Assembly: GCA_963995525.1 (NCBI GenBank)
Contig: OZ023214.1
Coordinates: forward strand, 36,020,311-36,084,310
DNA length: 64,000 bases
Source of the DNA: Escarpia spicata
Lineage: Eukaryota > Annelida > Polychaeta > Sabellida > Siboglinidae
Direction: 5' to 3'
Part shown: positions 52,290 to 64,000 of the stretch, one piece after another
Layout: each line of letters opens with the position of its first letter
Position numbering within the stretch: position 1 is the first letter of the stretch
Position numbers and translations under genes: made by a program
The notes under the pieces: generated by a model
Told to the model about the DNA's origin: nothing
What the model saw: only the letters and a program-made list of their open reading frames with translations
Database searches by the model: none

Positions 52290-54100
52290 CAATCGGTCAA
52301 TATTTCTGCATAATGTCTTCAAATAGTTTAACTCCACATGTCTCGTTGTAAACCCATTGAGGAAACATTCCATAATTTATGAGGCTGTGCATTTGCAATG
52401 TTTTTGTAGATGTGTACAAACAGTGTTAAATAAAATCGAGGCGTGGTTGCGATTATAATGAAAATCATGTTTACAGAATCTGTGTGCGAACGAGAACGTG
52501 AAATATGTTATGTAATTGTTGTAGTTTTCAAGTGGGTAGTTGTTTATACAACACTATTTTTATATAGAATTTGTGCACAAGTGCTTCTATCTCTTGCATG
52601 ATTCATATGGCGTTTGTGATATGCTGGATACATTACATGGACATTTAAATGTGCACTCGACGTCATATTGTCACCCGACGGTCTGTCTGTTTCGTAGCCG
52701 CCGTATTAGATGGAGACTTCTTTAGAGCCACGAGTAAATGCTGTTTTTTGTCTTTTACATGGAAGGAAAGCGGTGAAAATTATTGCTGCTAAGGCACGGT
52801 TCCTTGTCTGTAACGTGTTTAATATGTTTGACAGAAATTAAATACACATGAATAAGACATAGAACTGTTGTGTTCATATGGTTGCATGTGCCTTTACGTT
52901 TTGCAACAGAATACCTGATTGGAGGCTGGGAGAGATGATACTGATCCAACCAACACTACTTCATAGTGTAGAGTCACTCCAGCCAAGTGACCAATCTTCT
53001 CCTGTCTGGCCTACGACAGACCTCTTGCAAGCAACGCAACGTAACTATTTTGACAACAATGCTAAGCATTTCTACAACCGATCGAAGCAGACGTACAAAT
53101 ATGCCCGGACAGCTCTATCTCTATCTCACAACTTTTGGTTAATAAAACTAAGCGGAACCTGGGCAAGAGTGTTTTTTCTCTAGCTGCTGCAAAAAATCGT
53201 GAAACTAGTCACCTTCCAGAAAAAAACCTTTATCCCAAATTGCTTTTCTACTCTAAATCATCGGCAGTCCCTCGCTTTGGTGATGGCTGTTGCGCTTCCT
53301 TCTTCGACCGATTCTGGCATGTTGGTATTATGACCTCGGGTTCTCGAGCATTTAAGCGCTGTGGAAATGTTAGTGTTCTGCTTCCCACATGACTCGATCG
53401 ACGTCTAGGATCTTCCGTTCTCCATTTTTATCGTATCAACTGATTAAGAACGTCGTGTCGGTTAGCTCAGATGTATTATCTATGTGACAGATCTAGAAGA
53501 AAAATGTCGCTGTCGTCATGTTGTCTCAGTCGCAAATATATGTACGGCTACAACAGAGTGAGATATACCAGAGATGATACGCTGATAACATGGCTAATTG
53601 CGGCACCTATTACCCAATTTCACATTATTATACTCTAAAGAAAATGGTGTGGATTCTATGCTCCTAGAAGAGTTAATACAATAGTTATGGGGGGGGACTA
53701 ACGGATTTCATGGCCCGCGCCATTTTTTGCTGAATATGGCTTATTTAGTTGTGTTCTTTCTGTAGACTACACACAACAGTTTTACACAATTCCGGCAGAT
53801 GGCGACGGTGTGCGTGCGGTACATGTTTAGTGAGTGGGCATGCCGTTATGCCGTATGGATATCCCTATTCTTCTAACAATGACAACAAAATGAGTTTAGA
53901 ACTAGCTGGATACAACTCCAACGGCCAGCGGTACTGAAAGCACGAGAAAAATGTAACACCGTGATGGAGCAGACAACATATAGTACATGGTTTACGTCTA
54001 GTGTGGCTCGGTTTCGCAAACATCGATGACTAGATCTGCCTTATCGTTTGTGGTCTATCCACAGGAAAACGGAACAGTACAGTTCTTTATTATTCACTCT
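52290..54100. other. intergenic, nothing recognised
   Basis: A 101-codon frame at 52878 and its continuation to 53392 contain no domain I can name. The rest is AT-rich. Confidence 0.5.
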
Positions 54101-54109
54101 AGTATTGCA

Positions 54110-57100
54110 AGTACACCATGGAAGACATCAGTGACGCCGGAGGTGGGAGCGCAGCCCAACGTCGGACGCGCAGACACGGCCGGACTTGGGGCAGGCTACT
54201 GCAGAATCAGGGTCTGGTCTTCTCTGTTTGCGGGCTTGGCGCTTCTGGTCCAGGTCCTGCAGGCGCTTCTCCCCAAAGGCACGGACGCCCTTGTGTACAG
54301 CCAGGCGCCAGGAGCTGCGGTGTGATGCAGCTGACTCCCAGCCTAGGAGGGGGATGCCGCAGGTCCCCAGCGATGCCTTCAAACATGCATGGGCCGCCTG
54401 TGTTTCTTGTGCCAGATGCCAGCTCAGAGAAGATCATCTTTGGCAGTCGCGAGTCGTTCATTCGGACCACATGACCAACCCATCGAAGCTGGGCCTTTAT
54501 GATGAGTGCCTCGATGCTGGATGTTTTGGAACGACGGAGCACTTCAGTGTTGGAGATTCGGTCTTTCCAAGAGATGCCAATGGTCATGCGGAGGCAGCGG
54601 AGGAAGAACTGATCAAGCACTTTCAGATGTCTCAAAGCCGTACAGCAAGGAGATCAGGACAACAGCTCTACAGACTGCCAGCTTTGTGTTCAACGTGATG
54701 CCGCATACGTTCCATACGCGTTTCCACAGTCTACCAAAGTAGGCGCTAGCCTTGGCGAGCAGATTAGACACCTCTCTGTCCATGCTGCAGGTTGAAGTCA
54801 GGCAACTCCCGAGGTAAGTAAAGCTGTTGACACTGTTCAGCTTGGTGCCCTCGATTTCAATGGATGGCTCGGAGGGAGGCCGGGTGAAGGTTGAAGCATC
54901 ATTTCCGTTTTTCGAAGGCTGATGGTCAAGTCTAAGGCTCTTGCAGCTTCTGCGAGGCAGTTGGCAAAGTCTTGCAGGTCTGGTTCGCTGAATGCAGTTA
55001 GGCCGCAGTCGTCCGCAAAGAGAAAATCCCTCATGATTGCCTCGAGGACTTCGGTACTGGCCTTCAGGCGCCTCGGATCAAAGAAGCAATCATCGTATCG
55101 GTAGTGGATGGTGATTCCAGCATCAGTCTTGGACAGTGCTGCGAACAGCATTTAGCAAACAGTAGGTTGAACAGAATGGGTGCGAGGACGCAACCTTGTG
55201 TAACCCCATTTGAAACTGGGAAGGGGTCTGACACGGAACCATTTTCCATCACCCGAGCCATCGTGCCGTCGGGACCCGATGATGCTGATAATCTTTGGTG
55301 GACACCCAAGCTTTGACAAAATGGTCCACAGGCCCTCGCGACTGACGGTGTCAAATGCCATGGTCAGGATCAGATCGAATAGGTAGATGCTCTGGCTCTG
55401 CTCGCGACATTTCACTTGGATCTGCCGTCCCCTGATTTCTTCTGAAACAGCACTAGCTCCCCGAGACGACATCATCAAGTAAGTGGCGTGTGATGCGGTT
55501 TAGAATGACGTGGGCCATGATCTTCCCTGCTATGTTCAGTGGTGAGATGCCCCTGTGGTTATCGCAGAAACCTTGTCGCCTTTGTTTTTGTAAAGGTGGA
55601 TGATGTTGGCATTCTTGAAGTCCTGTGGAACAGAAACTTCCTCCCAAAATAGCTGCATTAGCCCGGTAAGTTTAGTGACGATGGTTTCACCTCCCTCTTT
55701 GAAAACTTCAGGGGGGACTTTATCTGGGTCTGGTGCTTTCCATGACTGCTTGATGGCTCTCTGGGTTTCTTCCAGGGTCGGAGGGTCATCTAAAAATAAT
55801 AATAACTGGGCGCTGGAAGAGGTCCTGAATTGCCTGCTGATAAATCTGAGAATGTCTGTTCAGCAGCTGACTAAAAGGATCGGTCCATTGCTGCACAATA
55901 TCGCTTTTCTCAGTCAGGAGTGTGCTATCGGAGGAGCAAACAGGTGTCATGGCGTTAGAAGAGAGGCAATACACAGTCGTCAGTCCGACAAAGAACATAT
56001 TGGTGTTATGTTCGTCAGCGTATTGTTACAGCTCTGCAGCCTTCGCTTCCCACCACTGGTCCTTCATCCTCCGGAGCTCAGTCTGAACTTTGCTAAGGAG
56101 GTGTTTCAAGTGCTTGGAGGACAACTGCTTTTCACTGAGCCAGCTTATGAAAGTGTCCTGCTTCTGTCTCAGGGGGGCTGGCAATCCCGGCATTGTTCTA
56201 GTTGAACCAATCTTGGTGCTTTTTTCGGGTATCCAAGTGTGACTTGTGCCGAGTTGTTAGTGATGTCCCGAAAACTAGCCCAAGCTTTCAAGAGAGGTTC
56301 CCTTGTTTTTGAGTCGGTATGCCTTTTTACATCTAGTTTCCTCTTGGTGTCACATTTCTGGCGTCTGTGTGTGACAGCCACGCGGAAGGAAAACTGACTC
56401 CTTAGCAGCTGATGGTCTGTCCAACAGTCAGCTCTTCTCATCACTCTCGTGATGTGCACGTCGTGGATGGCTCGGCGCCTCGTGATCACGTAGTCGGTCA
56501 GGTGCCAGTGCTTAAAGCGGGGGTGCATCCAGATGACTTTGTGTGTCTCTGGTAGCTGGATCAGGGTGTTAATGATGGTCAGACCATGTTCGGCACAGAA
56601 TGTGTGAAGCAACTGGCTGTTTGAATTCTCCTGTCCAAACCCGTGAAGTCCGGTGATTTCTGGCCAGGACTCTGAGTCCCTGCCCACATGGGCATTGGAG
56701 TTGCCGAGCAGCAGAAGCTTGTCATCTCGTTGAACAGAGCACACTGCACTATGCAGTTTCTGGCAGAAGAGCTATTTTTGTTCCTGAAGGTAGATCATGG
56801 TTGGGGTGTAAGCGTTGATGAGTGTCAGGTGGGTCTTTCACTGCAGTGATAATCTCATTACCACGAGAGAGTAATTTATACCTATGGGGATGGATTCCAG
56901 CATCCTGACGAGAGTGGTACATATGGCAAAGCCTACTCCAGCTTCTCTAGCCTCGTCCACAGCCTTCTCAGACCAGATAAACGTGTAGCCTGATCCAGCT
57001 TCTCCCTGTATCAGCCAAGCGAGTGTCGCTAAGGGCGGCAATGTCAATGTTGTAACGTTGGAGCTCCTGGCCCACTGACTCGACCGCGATTTTATATGTT

Positions 57101-57340
57101 CAGTCAGCTGTGGTGTGCTAACTGAACTGAATTGAATTGAACTCTGCCCTTGCCTCGGTGAGAAGAAAGCAACCACACTGCCTCGACCGTCTCTGTGCAG
57201 GTCCGTGACTAGCAGCTCCCATTACCATCTTACACTCGCCCATCGCCACAGGACTTGGAAAAACTGAAAGAGGGAAGTTGGCGTCATGAATTCTGGGCGA
57301 GAAGTAGATAGGTTTCTCTTTAAAGCTGCTGCAAAAATGC
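54110..57340 (-). pseudogene. LINE, nearly full-length but broken, minus strand
   Basis: Read leftward, broken frames give endonuclease start (WSEKAVDEAREAGVGFAI near 56900), endonuclease middle (LLLLGNSNAHVGRD, WMHPRFKHWHLTDYVITRRR, ADCWTDHQLLRSQF at 56744-56169), RT start (NHRGISPLNIAGKIMAHVIL near 55550), FDTVSREGLWTIL, GVTQGCVLAPILFNLLFA, FLFADDCGLTAF (catalytic Asp pair intact) and a C-terminal tail (LRMTIGISWKDRISNTEVL, WVGHVVRM). Order and spacing match one LINE. Numerous shifts and stops make it inactive. Confidence 0.85.
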
Positions 57341-57860
57341 ACACATCACACTTGCGTTGGTTAGTGGCATAATGTTTACAAAATGTTGCAGTTACTTGGA
57401 TCTGGCAGGGGCCACGATCTGAACGCAAAGAACTATTTTGCAAAGCGAACATCTGTGTTTAATCGTCATCTGGGCAGCTGACGCATTCGCCACAAATACA
57501 TCACATTTTTAATGCGTATCTGAACATTATATTATTAGAGTTGCGAATAACTACACACCGATATCATATCTGCTACAAATAGTTATTTTTGTTTACATAT
57601 ATAAGGAACGTACGCAATTTGGTAGAGACAGTTAATTTTATTGATATACGTCGACAAAACAATTTAAGCTAAGTCCAAGATTCGGTTACACACAAGTCCA
57701 AACGTTAAACCCGGAGTCAACAGGCAACAACCTACAAATTCTTGAATACTATGCTGATCAACCTATGCACGTAACTGGAGCCATGGATGAAAAAACAGTA
57801 ATGCAATAGTAATGTTAAATGTAATCATTGTTACAGATGATACTACGGAGAGGAAGAGAT
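57341..57860. other. spacer between LINE copies
   Basis: AT-rich, no supported feature. Confidence 0.4.
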
Positions 57861-58160
57861 AGTGATCGGGATAGATGCAGTCGGTGTCTTTCTTCAAAGT
57901 CACGAATTTGAGTTTATCACACTTAAACAACGTCGTTTAAATTCTAGATTAATATTTATGTACAATATGGTTAATAATACGGTATCTATGAATCTAAGTA
58001 AATATCTTTCTCCAGTAACTCGTTTCTCCAGGCGTACACACCCCTTTAGTTTTATACAACTTTGTACCAGGACAGAATCATTTAAAGTGTAATGTTTACA
58101 AGAAGCATTGTATACTTGAACAATCTTCCCACTGAGGCCTCCACGATGAGGTTACATAGT
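57860..58160 (+). pseudogene. LINE C-terminal tail fragment
   Basis: Reads LKQRRLNSRLIFMYNMVNNT, then FSRRTHPFSFIQLCTRTESF and NNLPTEAS, the tail common to jockey/CR1-type LINEs (RR...RL.....V.......Y, R.....F.P....WN.LP). A stop separates the parts. It closely resembles the end of the LINE at 59010-61390. Confidence 0.65.
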
Positions 58161-58187
58161 ATATGGAAGATGAAGACGAAGTCCGAC

Positions 58188-63610
<5,423 letters not shown>

Positions 63611-64000
63611 CTGGGAAGATATGAGCACGAGCAATAGTAATAAATTATGCTGGACAAAACAAAAAATACGTAAACAACGGAAATATATAGGTGCAAGACA
63701 TAATTAAATACGGCATGTTAATAGGATCTAACAAAGTTTGTAAGTGAGAATTCTCAGCCAACCAGTCGTGCGTGGACGGACTCCAACTCGTCGGATCTCT
63801 CGCAGCAGGAAAACTTCACTTACCAAATAGATATGTGGTCATTCTTAGTTCACAAAATGAAAGTTGAAGATGTCTCCCTTCAGTTCAATTTTGGCTCATC
63901 TCATTTCAATTTCTTATTTTACAATTACAATTTTTATAGGACCTACCTAGGTTTGGTAGACTCATCCGATACACAATTAACTGAGTTAGGAGCCAGATTA
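63611..64000. other. intron of second cathepsin Z gene
   Basis: AT-rich. Exon 3 is not in this stretch. Confidence 0.5.

Noticed and set aside
52878..53392. Possible gene from two adjoining frames
   Set aside because: No domain, splice signal or repeat-family match found; kept as unannotated spacer.

Overview
The window is invertebrate animal nuclear DNA. The evidence is canonical GT-AG introns, exons of animal cysteine proteases, many decayed LINEs and SINEs, hAT fragments, long microsatellites and AT-rich spacers. No species marker is visible. The repeats would suit an amphioxus or a mollusc, but that is only an impression.

The centrepiece is a complete Maverick/Polinton (adintovirus-like) endogenous virus-like element at 23759-40400 (16,642 bp). 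It has 285-bp terminal inverted repeats that begin AG and end CT, and an exact 6-bp target duplication (CTATAA). It is GC-rich against AT-rich flanks. The right two thirds read leftward: NADAR protein, FtsK/HerA packaging ATPase, two conserved Polinton proteins, a possible tiny membrane protein, retroviral-type integrase with chromodomain, a membrane protein, penton-like minor capsid, a basic core-like protein, double jelly-roll major capsid, and adenain-like protease. The left third reads rightward: an RPA1-C-like single-strand-binding candidate, a Cys-containing protein and a protein-primed DNA polymerase. A separate spliced leftward gene lies at the left edge. The polymerase and capsid units converge on facing poly(A) signals near 32.85 kb. 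The polymerase has one in-frame stop near its C terminus; the other core genes are open. Unusual points are the NADAR gene, the RPA-like gene, and an in-phase intron that could swap one N-terminal region between two proteins.

Left flank (1-23.7 kb): LINE fragments, tRNA-derived SINEs, an 80-bp minisatellite, an unrecognised three-exon gene (9.9-11.8 kb), a short hAT relic (12.3-13.6 kb), and calpain catalytic-domain exons (14.5-18.6 kb) inside a tandem duplication that also copied the active-site Cys exon.

Right flank (40.4-64 kb): a cathepsin Z/X cluster. There are two orphan exons (41.8 and 43.0 kb), one complete seven-exon gene on the plus strand (44.6-51.7 kb), and a second gene on the minus strand (exons 4-7 at 58.2-63.6 kb, its 5' end outside the window). 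LINEs of several families separate and invade these genes.

Exon joins, homologies and functions come from reading motifs and splice signals. No database search was run.
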